Below, one piece after another: positions 1-6,074 of a DNA stretch of 15,802 bases. The stretch's first letter is position 1; each line of letters starts with the position of its first letter. Source of the stretch: JBFGCM01 sp041581135. GTDB taxonomy: Bacteria > Actinomycetota > Acidimicrobiia > Spongiisociales > UBA5794. Position numbers and translations under genes: made by a program. Under the pieces are notes generated by a model, which worked only from the letters and a program-made list of their open reading frames with translations, was not told the origin of the DNA and did no database searches. The stretch is taken from positions 1 to 15,802 of the forward strand of contig JBFGCM010000082.1 of the NCBI GenBank assembly GCA_041581135.1. The letters are read 5' to 3'.

Positions 1-154
1 CGAGGACGAACACCACGAAAGCGCCCAGCAGGCGACGAGCTGCTTCCCAGCCCAGTGGCCACTCGGGCCACCCGTCACTCGGCGTGGTGACCTCGGACGC
101 AGCCGGAGCCTCCGGGAGGTGCGTCTTGGTCGTAGTCGTATGGGTAGTGGTCAT
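1..154 (-). CDS. Unknown protein, N-terminal fragment cut by window start
   Basis: The reading frame opens with an ATG at 154 and runs off the left edge of the window, so only about 51 residues are visible. A strong Shine-Dalgarno (GGAGG within GCAGGAGGCAGGG) lies just before the start. The visible part begins with a Thr-rich stretch (MTTTHTTTKTH), continues with a polar, proline-containing segment and a Trp-rich patch (GWPEWPLGW), then enters a hydrophobic stretch (LLGAFVVFVL) that looks like the first membrane segment. It starts 24 bases after the PAP2 phosphatase stop codon and is probably co-transcribed with it. I do not recognise the family; a membrane protein is the only supported statement. 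Confidence 0.6.
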   Translation of the reverse strand, partial: MTTTHTTTTKTHLPEAPAASEVTTPSDGWPEWPLGWEAARRLLGAFVVFVL

Positions 155-178
155 GGTTTCCCTGCCTCCTGCAGATCC

Positions 179-1054
179 TCAGTGCACCGACTCGGCGGCG
201 ACGCGAGGCGCGACGTGGGCGACCTCGTCGAGCGGTTCGCCGAGCTTCATGAAGCGGCCTCCGAAGGCAACGGCTGCCACCACGAAACATGCCCACCCGA
301 CGGCGAGACCGGCGATGACGTCGGTGAGCCAGTGGACGCCGAGGAGGGCGCGAGTGGCGCCGACGGCGGCGGCGATGAAGAACGCACCGCCGGCGTAGAC
401 GGCGCGCATGCGTCGCGACGCACCGAGACTCAGCACCAGGGCGACGGCGGCGTACACCCCGGCGGCGGCAGCCGAATGTCCGGAGGGAAACGACGAACCG
501 GCCCAGCCCGCCAGCTGCGAGATGTCGGGACGGGAGCGGTCGACGATCAGCTTGAGACCGTTGTTCACCAATGCCTGACCGGCGGCCACCGAGATGACGA
601 AGAGGGCAACGTGCCAGTTGCGATAGCGCCACCACCCCCATGCGGCGACAGCGGCGGTGAGCACGACGATGAACGTCGTGCCGCCCAGGTCGGTGATGAA
701 GTTGAGCACCGTCGTGCTCATGTCGGTGGCGTTCTGGGCGCCCCACTGCGCAACCGACTCGTCGAATTCTGCGAAGCCACTGGCATTGTCGACCATGTCG
801 AAGACCGCGCCGGCCACCAACGCCAGCACGAACACGATGACGAAACCGACCGTCAGCAGCAGGCCGCCCGCCGTGGTGCGGTCGAGGCGCTCGGAGATGA
901 ATCGAGCAAGCCGCGGCCGGTGGGCCAGCTTGTCGACGAGCCAGTGCTTCTCGACCTCGGGGTCGATGGGGTCGCGATGGGATCGTGACAAGGAGAGCCA
1001 GGTAGCGAATGCGGCGACGGCAAGGCCTATGGCGAGGATCACGAGCGTCGTCAT
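179..1054 (-). CDS. PAP2-family membrane phosphatase
   Basis: This 291-residue protein has the three-part signature of the PAP2/phosphatidic acid phosphatase superfamily. It carries a KX6RP motif (K168 to R175-P176), a PSGH motif (P190-H193) and an RX5HX3D motif (R235, H241, D245); the two histidines are the family's catalytic residues. Hydrophobic segments near 1-20, 63-85, 123-141, 147-165, 196-212, 219-238 and 246-265 fit a multi-pass inner-membrane enzyme. Known members dephosphorylate phosphatidate, undecaprenyl pyrophosphate or related lipid phosphates; the substrate cannot be read from sequence. An AGGAG box precedes the ATG at 1054. A stress-type promoter (GTTT-N16-GGGTAG) lies about 45 bases upstream, so I infer it belongs to the sigma factor's regulon. 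It leads a minus-strand operon with the truncated gene at 1-154. Confidence 0.9.
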   Translation of the reverse strand: MTTLVILAIGLAVAAFATWLSLSRSHRDPIDPEVEKHWLVDKLAHRPRLARFISERLDRTTAGGLLLTVGFVIVFVLALVAGAVFDMVDNASGFAEFDESVAQWGAQNATDMSTTVLNFITDLGGTTFIVVLTAAVAAWGWWRYRNWHVALFVISVAAGQALVNNGLKLIVDRSRPDISQLAGWAGSSFPSGHSAAAAGVYAAVALVLSLGASRRMRAVYAGGAFFIAAAVGATRALLGVHWLTDVIAGLAVGWACFVVAAVAFGGRFMKLGEPLDEVAHVAPRVAAESVH

Positions 1055-1099
1055 TGCGGCTTCTCCTGTCGTGTATGTGCGTGTCGGGTTGTGCCGGGT

Positions 1100-1125
1100 C
1101 TACCCGGCGTCCGGCGATCGCAAAC
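1100..1125 (-). promoter_or_regulatory. SigF/SigB-type promoter of the PAP2 operon
   Basis: Reading the minus strand, GTTT (1125-1122), a 16-base spacer and GGGTAG (1105-1100) match the actinobacterial SigF/SigB promoter pattern (GTTT, 14-16 bases, GGGTA). The implied transcript start near 1093 leaves a leader of about 40 bases before the ATG at 1054. Confidence 0.7.
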
Positions 1126-1162
1126 GTCGCAGCCGACTCGTCGATCTTTTGCCGAATTCGAT

Positions 1163-1188
1163 GATTCGACGTGCCCGCACCTGGGTAG
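1163..1188 (+). promoter_or_regulatory. Possible weak stress-type promoter for 1220-3199
   Basis: GATT (1163-1166), 16 bases and GGGTAG (1183-1188) sit about 31 bases ahead of the GTG at 1220. The -10 is perfect but the -35 has one mismatch from GTTT. It is back-to-back with the PAP2 promoter and has the same spacer length as most other sites in this window, which is the main reason to list it. Confidence 0.4.
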
Positions 1189-1219
1189 GTCTGACCGAGT
1201 CGCAACAGGAGCAGACCCC

Positions 1220-1642
1220 GTGCCGGACACCCTCACCCCAGCAACGTCGGAAGCCGAGTCGGGCTCCGGCCCTGCTGCGCGATCGACGCTCGCCACCATT
1301 CGAGACATCACCATCGGCGTCGGCCTCATCGGGCTGGGACTGCTCGGACTCGTCCTCCCGGTCCTCCCCGGCTGGCTCCTCGTCGGTGCCGGGGTCATCG
1401 TCCTCGCCGGCAGGGTGCCGCAGTTGCGTCGGGCCATCGGCAGCTTCCTGTCGTCCACGATCGGGCGGCGCGCCGTCACACGCCTCAGCAACGCCGAGCG
1501 AGGCCGTCAGGCGTTGGTCCGGCTTCTCCGTTACCCGCCCATTCGCCGCGCCCTCGACACACCGGTCAGGTGGGGTGTCGTCCGCCGGCTCCTGAAGTCG
1601 GCCCGAAGAGATCCAGAACACGTCACGGAGGAGCGGAAATGA
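1220..1642 (+). CDS. PGPGW-type small transmembrane protein
   Basis: A 140-residue protein when started at GTG 1220, which has AGGAG at 1207-1211 with an 8-base spacing; a longer frame from 1091 would cross the promoter region and lacks such a site. Two closely spaced membrane segments (about 30-49 and 51-65) flank a Leu-Pro-Gly-Trp turn (L49-W52). This is the layout of the actinobacterial PGPGW family of small membrane proteins, whose function is unknown. The C-terminal half (66-140) is strongly basic and probably cytoplasmic. Its stop overlaps the next start in an ATGA junction at 1639-1642, so the two are translationally coupled. Sitting divergent to PAP2 behind a possible stress promoter, it may be an envelope-stress protein, but that is inference. 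Confidence 0.8.
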   Translation: MPDTLTPATSEAESGSGPAARSTLATIRDITIGVGLIGLGLLGLVLPVLPGWLLVGAGVIVLAGRVPQLRRAIGSFLSSTIGRRAVTRLSNAERGRQALVRLLRYPPIRRALDTPVRWGVVRRLLKSARRDPEHVTEERK

Positions 1643-2235
1643 CACAGACGACGACTCGGGTCCGGGAGGAGAACGAGGAGAGAGCCGCGGGGTCGGAGGG
1701 ACGATTCGCACAGAGATTCGTCGATCTCCGTTTCGCCCTCATGGGCGGCGCAGTAGCCGCGCTGGTGATGTTCGCCGGCGTGGCCGCCGCCGGGCGGGTC
1801 ACTCCCTTCGTCGGTCGGAAGCTCCTCCAATCCGTGCTGCCGACGATCCGATTCCTCGCTTCGTCCGGCCTCGCCGCCGGCGCCACGGTGATGGCACTGA
1901 TGCTCACGTTGCTCGGCCTGACGTTGACTTCGAAGTGGGAGTTCCGAGAACAGCACTTCCGGCGCATCCGCCAGATCTCGCTGCTGGCGACCGGCGCGCT
2001 GCTGCTGTCGGTCATCATGTTGCTCTTCCTCGGCCTGCCGGTGGAGGAGGCCGAACAACTGCAGACCTACTACGACGTCGTGTACTACTCGATGCTGGTG
2101 GCCGCCTCGCTGCTCGGAGGACTGCTCATCGCCATCGCCCTGATGCTGCACCGCACCATCAGTGGGCTGGTCGCCATAGGTCATCCCGACGGCGAAAGTG
2201 ACCTTGTCCACGACGACACCGAGAGGCGCTCATGA
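1639..2235 (+). CDS. Four-TM membrane protein of unknown function
   Basis: This 198-residue protein starts at the ATG overlapping the upstream stop, with GGAGGAG at 1627-1633 as ribosome binding site. The first 30 residues are charged and polar; hydrophobic segments follow at about 33-52, 75-98, 112-133 and 148-171, and the tail is acidic (GESDLVHDDTERRS). A conserved-looking loop with TSKWEFREQHFRRIRQ (97-112) lies between segments two and three, probably cytoplasmic, and an acidic, Tyr-rich loop (135-150) lies between three and four. I do not recognise the family. It is the middle gene of a tight three-gene plus-strand operon ending in a signalling ATPase, so a role in envelope stress or signal reception is possible but unproven. 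Confidence 0.8.
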   Translation: MTQTTTRVREENEERAAGSEGRFAQRFVDLRFALMGGAVAALVMFAGVAAAGRVTPFVGRKLLQSVLPTIRFLASSGLAAGATVMALMLTLLGLTLTSKWEFREQHFRRIRQISLLATGALLLSVIMLLFLGLPVEEAEQLQTYYDVVYYSMLVAASLLGGLLIAIALMLHRTISGLVAIGHPDGESDLVHDDTERRS

Positions 2236-2251
2236 GACCTACACTCCCCGC

Positions 2252-3199
2252 ATGGATTGGTACGTAGACAGCTCCGATGTCGAGCGCGTCTCGGACCTGC
2301 GCCGGGAGTTTGCCGCGTACATCAAGCGGCACGGCGCACCGGGCGAGGATGTGGCGGGCGCCGAGCTGGCGTTCTCGGAGTTGATCACCAACGCTGCGCA
2401 ACACGCGACAGGCCCGATGTGGGTCAGCGTCGACTGGACCGCGCTGACACCGATCGTCTCGGTCTATGACTTGGGGCCGAGCTTCGTGCTCGACCCCGAG
2501 GCGATCCCCACTGCAGCGGGCGGGCGAGGGCTGGCGATCGCTGCGAGCCTCGCCGAGAGTCTCGCCATCGAAGCCAGGGAGTCCGGCGGATCCCGCGTCG
2601 AGGCCAGGCTGGACATCGAGCGCGCCAATCCGATCAGTCACGATCCGCCACGCCAGTCGATCGGTGTCCTACCCGCACTCGATGAGGCGGGACCGATCGG
2701 TTTCCAGCGCGAGTCGTTTCTTCGTGCACTCGTGGTGCAACTCGCGCAGAGCGTCGAAGCGGTACATGGACCCGCCCTCGCCGAGGAGCTGGTGGCGCAA
2801 GTCGGTATCGACGTCGGTAGTCAGATGGAGACCGAGTATCGGTTGGCCAAGAACCTCGACATCAGCCCGCTCACTCCCGAACAGCTCTCCGACTGCTTTG
2901 TGCGGCTCAAGCACGCCATCGATGGCGATTTCTACCCGCTCGAGATCACACCGGAGCGCATCGTGCTCGCCAACCGCAAGTGCCCATTCGGGCCCGCAGT
3001 GCAGAAAGCCCCGGCGCTGTGCCGGATGACCTCGAGCGTGTTCGGCGGTATCGCCGCTAGAAATGTCGGGGAGGCCACAGTGCTTCTCGAGGAGCGCATC
3101 GCCGTCGGCGATCATCAGTGCAAGGTGGTGGTCCATCTCACACCGGTCGACGACGACGAGCCGGGCCACCGCTACCGCGCTCCGTCAGCGGGCGACTAG
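2252..3199 (+). CDS. RsbW-like ATPase domain fused to MetOD1-like Cys domain
   Basis: A 315-residue protein from ATG 2252. Residues 1-123 form a Bergerat (HATPase) fold of the anti-sigma kinase type: N-box E43-N47-H51 within ELITNAAQH, G1 box D73-x-G75, and G2 box GGRGL (90-94), so ATP binding looks intact. Residues about 150-297 form a second domain with four cysteines (C215, C244, C257, C290) and the string CPFG, PALCRM, FGGIAARN. This resembles the methanogen output domain 1 / ATC-hydrolase-like domains found on signalling proteins; I recall that family from memory and am only moderately sure. The start is uncertain: GTG 2198 is in frame, neither start has a good ribosome binding site, and the ATG with the best site (2232) is out of frame. 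Its stop overlaps the convergent mscL stop by two bases. Confidence 0.8.
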   Translation: MDWYVDSSDVERVSDLRREFAAYIKRHGAPGEDVAGAELAFSELITNAAQHATGPMWVSVDWTALTPIVSVYDLGPSFVLDPEAIPTAAGGRGLAIAASLAESLAIEARESGGSRVEARLDIERANPISHDPPRQSIGVLPALDEAGPIGFQRESFLRALVVQLAQSVEAVHGPALAEELVAQVGIDVGSQMETEYRLAKNLDISPLTPEQLSDCFVRLKHAIDGDFYPLEITPERIVLANRKCPFGPAVQKAPALCRMTSSVFGGIAARNVGEATVLLEERIAVGDHQCKVVVHLTPVDDDEPGHRYRAPSAGD

Positions 3200-3654
3200 G
3201 TCGAAGGCACCGGCTCCACTTCAGAGGTGCAGTGAGCACATCGGACGGCGTCACAGTCGATGTGCGACTTGCAGAACGGACAGGCGCGGGTCGTAGGCGC
3301 GGGAGTCGTGTCTGAACGCCGCAGCTGGTTCGCCCAACGCACGAGCAGGAACAGCACCGCCGCCACGATGACGAACGAGATGACCTCGTTGAACAACCGG
3401 CCGTAGCCGAGCACCACCGCTCCTGCTTCCTCCGCCTGGGCGATCGTCGGATAGGGCCCGGCGGGCTCGCCCTGACTGAGCACGATGAAGCGATTCGTGA
3501 AGTCGAGGTCGCCCGTGATCACACCGAGCAGCGGCGTGAAGATGTCTCCGACCACCGAGTTGACGATGGCGGTGAATGCAGCACCGATGATGATGCCAAC
3601 CGCCATGTCCACCACGTTGCCTTTGATGGCGAACTCACGGAACTGCCTCAGCAT
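3196..3654 (-). CDS. mscL: Large-conductance mechanosensitive channel with C-terminal zinc ribbon
   Basis: A 152-residue MscL. The N-terminus (MLRQFREFAIKGNVVDMAVG) carries the amphipathic helix and the start of TM1, which continues to about residue 43 with the small-residue pore lining (GIIIGAAFTAIVNS). A periplasmic loop (45-85) is followed by TM2 (89-108). The channel relieves turgor by opening under membrane tension. Start ATG 3654 has AGGAGG immediately upstream; an extension to 3717 would run through a hairpin and is unlikely. The oddity is the tail: instead of only the usual C-terminal helix bundle, residues 125-142 hold two CxxC pairs (C125/C128, C139/C142), a small zinc ribbon. It lies downstream of glsB on the same strand, separated by a terminator-like hairpin; I see no promoter of its own. 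Confidence 0.93.
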   Translation of the reverse strand: MLRQFREFAIKGNVVDMAVGIIIGAAFTAIVNSVVGDIFTPLLGVITGDLDFTNRFIVLSQGEPAGPYPTIAQAEEAGAVVLGYGRLFNEVISFVIVAAVLFLLVRWANQLRRSDTTPAPTTRACPFCKSHIDCDAVRCAHCTSEVEPVPST

Positions 3655-3673
3655 GGATCCTCCTCGGACGCGA

Positions 3674-3707
3674 CGAAGGGGCCGGGAGGGATACGCCGGC
3701 CCCTTCG
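3674..3707 (-). terminator. Strong hairpin between the GlsB-type gene and mscL
   Basis: A perfect 12-base stem (CGAAGGGGCCGG, 3674-3685, with CCGGCCCCTTCG, 3696-3707) closes a 10-base loop. It follows the GlsB-type stop (3722) and precedes the mscL ribosome binding site. There is no T tract, which is common for GC-rich actinobacterial terminators. It may act as a partial terminator that lowers mscL expression relative to the upstream gene. Confidence 0.65.
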
Positions 3708-3721
3708 ATGTTGACACGTGC

Positions 3722-3979
3722 TCAGGTGAGACTGCGTGACCTCACGTTGCGGTAGACCACAAGGGCGATCACCGCACCGATGACGGACCCGATGATCCCG
3801 GCGGCCGAGATCTCGAAGTCACCACCAAAGATGAGGTTGCCCAAGAAACCACCGACCAGCGAGCCGACCAGGCCCAAGACGAGCGTTCCGAACACGCCCA
3901 TCGGATCGGGACCTGGAACCAGGGCCCTGGCGATGAAGCCGGCCAGCAGACCGATGATCAACCAGACGATGATGCTCAT
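3722..3979 (-). CDS. GlsB/YeaQ/YmgE-family stress membrane protein
   Basis: An 85-residue, very hydrophobic, Gly-rich protein with three membrane segments (about 3-20, 30-52 and 58-76). The opening MSIIVWLIIGLLAGFIAR, the GTLVLGLVGSLVGGFLG core and the short basic tail are typical of the GlsB/YeaQ/YmgE (transglycosylase-associated) family. Known members are induced by general stress and some anchor other stress proteins at the membrane; no enzymatic activity is established. The ATG at 3979 has GAGGAGG upstream, and this site overlaps the end of the upstream gene (stop at 3993-3995), so the two can be co-transcribed. A near-perfect stress promoter inside the upstream gene (4015-4040) would also allow independent expression. 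Confidence 0.9.
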   Translation of the reverse strand: MSIIVWLIIGLLAGFIARALVPGPDPMGVFGTLVLGLVGSLVGGFLGNLIFGGDFEISAAGIIGSVIGAVIALVVYRNVRSRSLT

Positions 3980-3992
3980 TGGAATGTCCTCC

Positions 3993-4901
3993 TCAGTTTG
4001 TGAGCTGACCCGATGTACCCGGTCCAGGTGCGGCGTAAACATCGTTCCGTAGCAGCATCACGCCGGCACCGATCGGCACGATCTGGCCGAGGCCGAGGAT
4101 CGCGGCGATCAGCACGAGCAGCACCCTGGCGTCCGCTGCCTGCCGCATCAGCTCGGTCTGGGTCTCGGCGACCAGTTCGGCAGCACCGCCGGTGGTGGCC
4201 CGGTAGTCGTCCAAGAGCGTGTCGGTCTCGTCGAGCGTCTGGACGATGCCCTCCAGGTTGCCGGTGATCGAGCCGACGTCGCCGCCGACCGTGTCGAAGT
4301 CATCACCGATCTGCGCCAGCCCGGCGCTCGCGGCGCGCAGCTTGGCGGCCACTTCGGCGAGCCCGTCGTCGACCTCGCTGAGTGACTCCTGAGGGGGAGG
4401 CTGCGGCGCGAAATCGATACCGGCGAACGAGAGAGCACCCAGGGCACCGTCGATCAGTTCGGCGCTGCGGATGAGGGCGGGCATCGTTTCTCGAACCGCG
4501 TCGATGCCGTTCGGGATGTCGGTTCCCACCAGCTCGGCGGTGTCGGCCATGACGGTGGAGGCGGTTCGGATCGTCTCGTCGGTACCGGCGAGGGCGTCTT
4601 GGATGGTCCCGAGGCCGGCGGCGGCCTGATCTACGGCAATGTCTGCCACCGAGATCGTGTCGTCGACTGTCTCGACCAGGGAGGCACTGATCTCCAGCGT
4701 GTCACCCACCGAGTCGGCGGCGCTCCCGATGAGCCGCCACCCCAGCACCACCGCCAATACGGAGGCGACGACCACGGCGGTGCCCACCGCGACCGCGATG
4801 AGACCGATCGTGCGTCTCGAGACCGGGGGCCGAGCCAAGGGTACGTCGTGCGCACCGTCGGAGGCGCGCTCAGAAACGGGCGATGTGGTCGTCTGCTGCA
4901 T
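3993..4901 (-). CDS. Two-TM membrane protein with long helical extracytoplasmic region
   Basis: A 302-residue protein. After a polar, probably cytoplasmic 30-residue head, one membrane helix (about 31-55) leads into roughly 200 residues that are Ala-, Leu-, Asp- and Thr-rich with helical, coiled-coil-like periodicity, broken by a Pro-rich patch (FAPQPPPQESLSE, around 165-177). A second membrane helix (about 259-283) and a short polar tail follow. The topology resembles a sensor or spacer domain without any output domain: I see no HAMP, kinase, or methyl-accepting domain. The family is not one I can name. ATG 4901 lies 10 bases after a GGGTAG box; the same purine stretch (GGGTAGGA) could serve as ribosome binding site, or the transcript could be nearly leaderless. 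It is probably co-transcribed with the GlsB-type gene. Confidence 0.8.
   Translation of the reverse strand: MQQTTTSPVSERASDGAHDVPLARPPVSRRTIGLIAVAVGTAVVVASVLAVVLGWRLIGSAADSVGDTLEISASLVETVDDTISVADIAVDQAAAGLGTIQDALAGTDETIRTASTVMADTAELVGTDIPNGIDAVRETMPALIRSAELIDGALGALSFAGIDFAPQPPPQESLSEVDDGLAEVAAKLRAASAGLAQIGDDFDTVGGDVGSITGNLEGIVQTLDETDTLLDDYRATTGGAAELVAETQTELMRQAADARVLLVLIAAILGLGQIVPIGAGVMLLRNDVYAAPGPGTSGQLTN
4015..4040 (-). promoter_or_regulatory. SigF/SigB-type promoter of the GlsB-type gene
   Basis: On the minus strand GTTT (4040-4037), 16 bases, GGGTAC (4020-4015). It lies within the last codons of the upstream gene and would start transcription near 4008, giving a leader of about 29 bases before the ATG at 3979. 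Both boxes match the consensus exactly. Confidence 0.7.
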
Positions 4902-4910
4902 GGCGATGTC

Positions 4911-4937
4911 CTACCCGAGGCCCACCGTGATGAAACC
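4911..4937 (-). promoter_or_regulatory. SigF/SigB-type promoter of 3993-4901, back-to-back with the exporter promoter
   Basis: On the minus strand GGTTT (4937-4933), 16 bases, GGGTAG (4916-4911). The start codon at 4901 lies only 10 bases beyond the -10 box, so the message would be leaderless or nearly so. The alternative is that GGGTAGGA is a ribosome binding site and the promoter match is chance. Confidence 0.55.
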
Positions 4938-4943
4938 GGCCCG

Positions 4944-4969
4944 GGTTTGGTACTGCCCGGCGGGGGTAG
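4944..4969 (+). promoter_or_regulatory. SigF/SigB-type promoter of the ABC exporter operon
   Basis: GGTTT (4944-4948), 15 bases, GGGTAG (4964-4969), about 50 bases before the GTG at 5019. The -35 box is separated by only six bases from the -35 of the divergent promoter, making an inverted arrangement AAACC-N6-GGTTT. Confidence 0.65.
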
Positions 4970-5018
4970 GAGGGGACAGACACACGCCTCGCCGGGCGTC
5001 ACCAGAAAGGAAACCCCG

Positions 5019-6074
5019 GTGCCGAACCCACCCACCCAAGCAGAAAGCACGGCAAGCCCTGCACCCGATCCCGTGATCTACGCCGCCGGGCTGTCCCGCG
5101 TCTTCGACTCAGGCGATGGGGTGCACGCCCTCGATCTCGACATCCCGGCCGGCGCCATCTTCGGCTTCATCGGACCGAGCGGTTCGGGTAAGACCACCGC
5201 GGTGCGGCTGTGCACCGGCGTGCTGGATCCGACGGATGGTGAGGTGCGAGTGCTGGGCACCGCACCGACCGAGTTCGACGTCGCCATGCGGAGTCGCATC
5301 GGCTACCTGCCGCAGCTGTCGGTCCTGTACGAGGACCTGAGCGTCCTGCAGAACCTCGACTTCTTCGCCTCGCTGTACGGCCCTTCTGCAGCCACCGACA
5401 CTCGAATGGCCGAACTCTTGGACTTCGTCGAGCTCGGCGAACACACCTCCAAGCGGGTGGCCGACATCTCCGGCGGCATGCGGCGTCGACTGAGCCTGGC
5501 GGCGACGCTGGTCCATCGACCCGACGTGATATTCCTCGACGAGCCCACTGCCGGCATCGATCCGGTGCTGCGCCGCAAGTTCTGGGATCGGTTTCGTGAT
5601 CTGAGCGACGACGGTGCCACCTTGTTCGTGACCACGCAGTACGTCGGCGAGGCGGCGTACTGCGACTATGTAGGTGTCCTCGCAGATGGTCACCTGCTCA
5701 CGGTCAACACCCCGGATGGGTTGCGGCGCGAGGCGTTCGGGGGGGACGTCATCCACGTGGACTTCACCAACGTGGTCGACGAGCGAGTCGTCACGGAGAT
5801 GGCGCGAGAGATCGGAGCCCTCGACGTTGACATTCTCGACCTGCATCGGGTGCGGCTCACCGTCGACGAGGCGGCGGTATCACTTCCGCAACTGAGCGGA
5901 TGGCTCAGCGACCGCGACGTTGCGATCGACCAGGCCGAGGAGTTCCTGCCTCCGTTCGACGATGTCTTCGTCGAGATCGTCAACCGCGATCGAGACGGCG
6001 CGCCGGTAGGTCGGCTCGAATCCGACCGGGTAGCGCCCGACGCCCAACTCTCGGTGTCGAGGTACGCGAGATGA
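5019..6074 (+). CDS. ABC transporter ATP-binding protein (ABC-2 exporter type)
   Basis: A 351-residue nucleotide-binding subunit from GTG 5019, preceded by AGAAAGGA with an 8-base spacing. Residues 20-235 form the ATPase: Walker A G52-x-SGSGKT59, Q-loop Q99, signature ISGGMRRRL (150-158), Walker B VIFLDE (170-175) with catalytic E175. The residue in the usual H-loop position is glutamine (Q207, in TTQYVGEA); this TTQY form occurs in DrrA-like exporters, so the protein need not be inactive. Residues about 240-335 form a C-terminal accessory domain like that of other ABC-2 ATPases. It is coupled to its permease through an ATGA overlap at 6071-6074. Substrate is unknown; lipids, drugs or envelope components are typical for this class. 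A stress-type promoter lies upstream. Confidence 0.92.
   Translation: MPNPPTQAESTASPAPDPVIYAAGLSRVFDSGDGVHALDLDIPAGAIFGFIGPSGSGKTTAVRLCTGVLDPTDGEVRVLGTAPTEFDVAMRSRIGYLPQLSVLYEDLSVLQNLDFFASLYGPSAATDTRMAELLDFVELGEHTSKRVADISGGMRRRLSLAATLVHRPDVIFLDEPTAGIDPVLRRKFWDRFRDLSDDGATLFVTTQYVGEAAYCDYVGVLADGHLLTVNTPDGLRREAFGGDVIHVDFTNVVDERVVTEMAREIGALDVDILDLHRVRLTVDEAAVSLPQLSGWLSDRDVAIDQAEEFLPPFDDVFVEIVNRDRDGAPVGRLESDRVAPDAQLSVSRYAR

Noticed and set aside
75..1205. Long open frame opposite or across the PAP2 gene
   Set aside because: It is very Arg-rich, has no domain pattern and overlaps the PAP2 gene, which carries full catalytic motifs; typical GC-rich shadow frame.
4833..4845. GGGTAC inside the two-TM protein gene as another stress promoter
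   Set aside because: No GTTT-like box lies 14-17 bases upstream, and it points into antisense of the gene.
6028..6036. GGGTAG ahead of the permease gene
   Set aside because: No -35 match at the right distance; the permease is coupled to the ATPase by an ATGA overlap.
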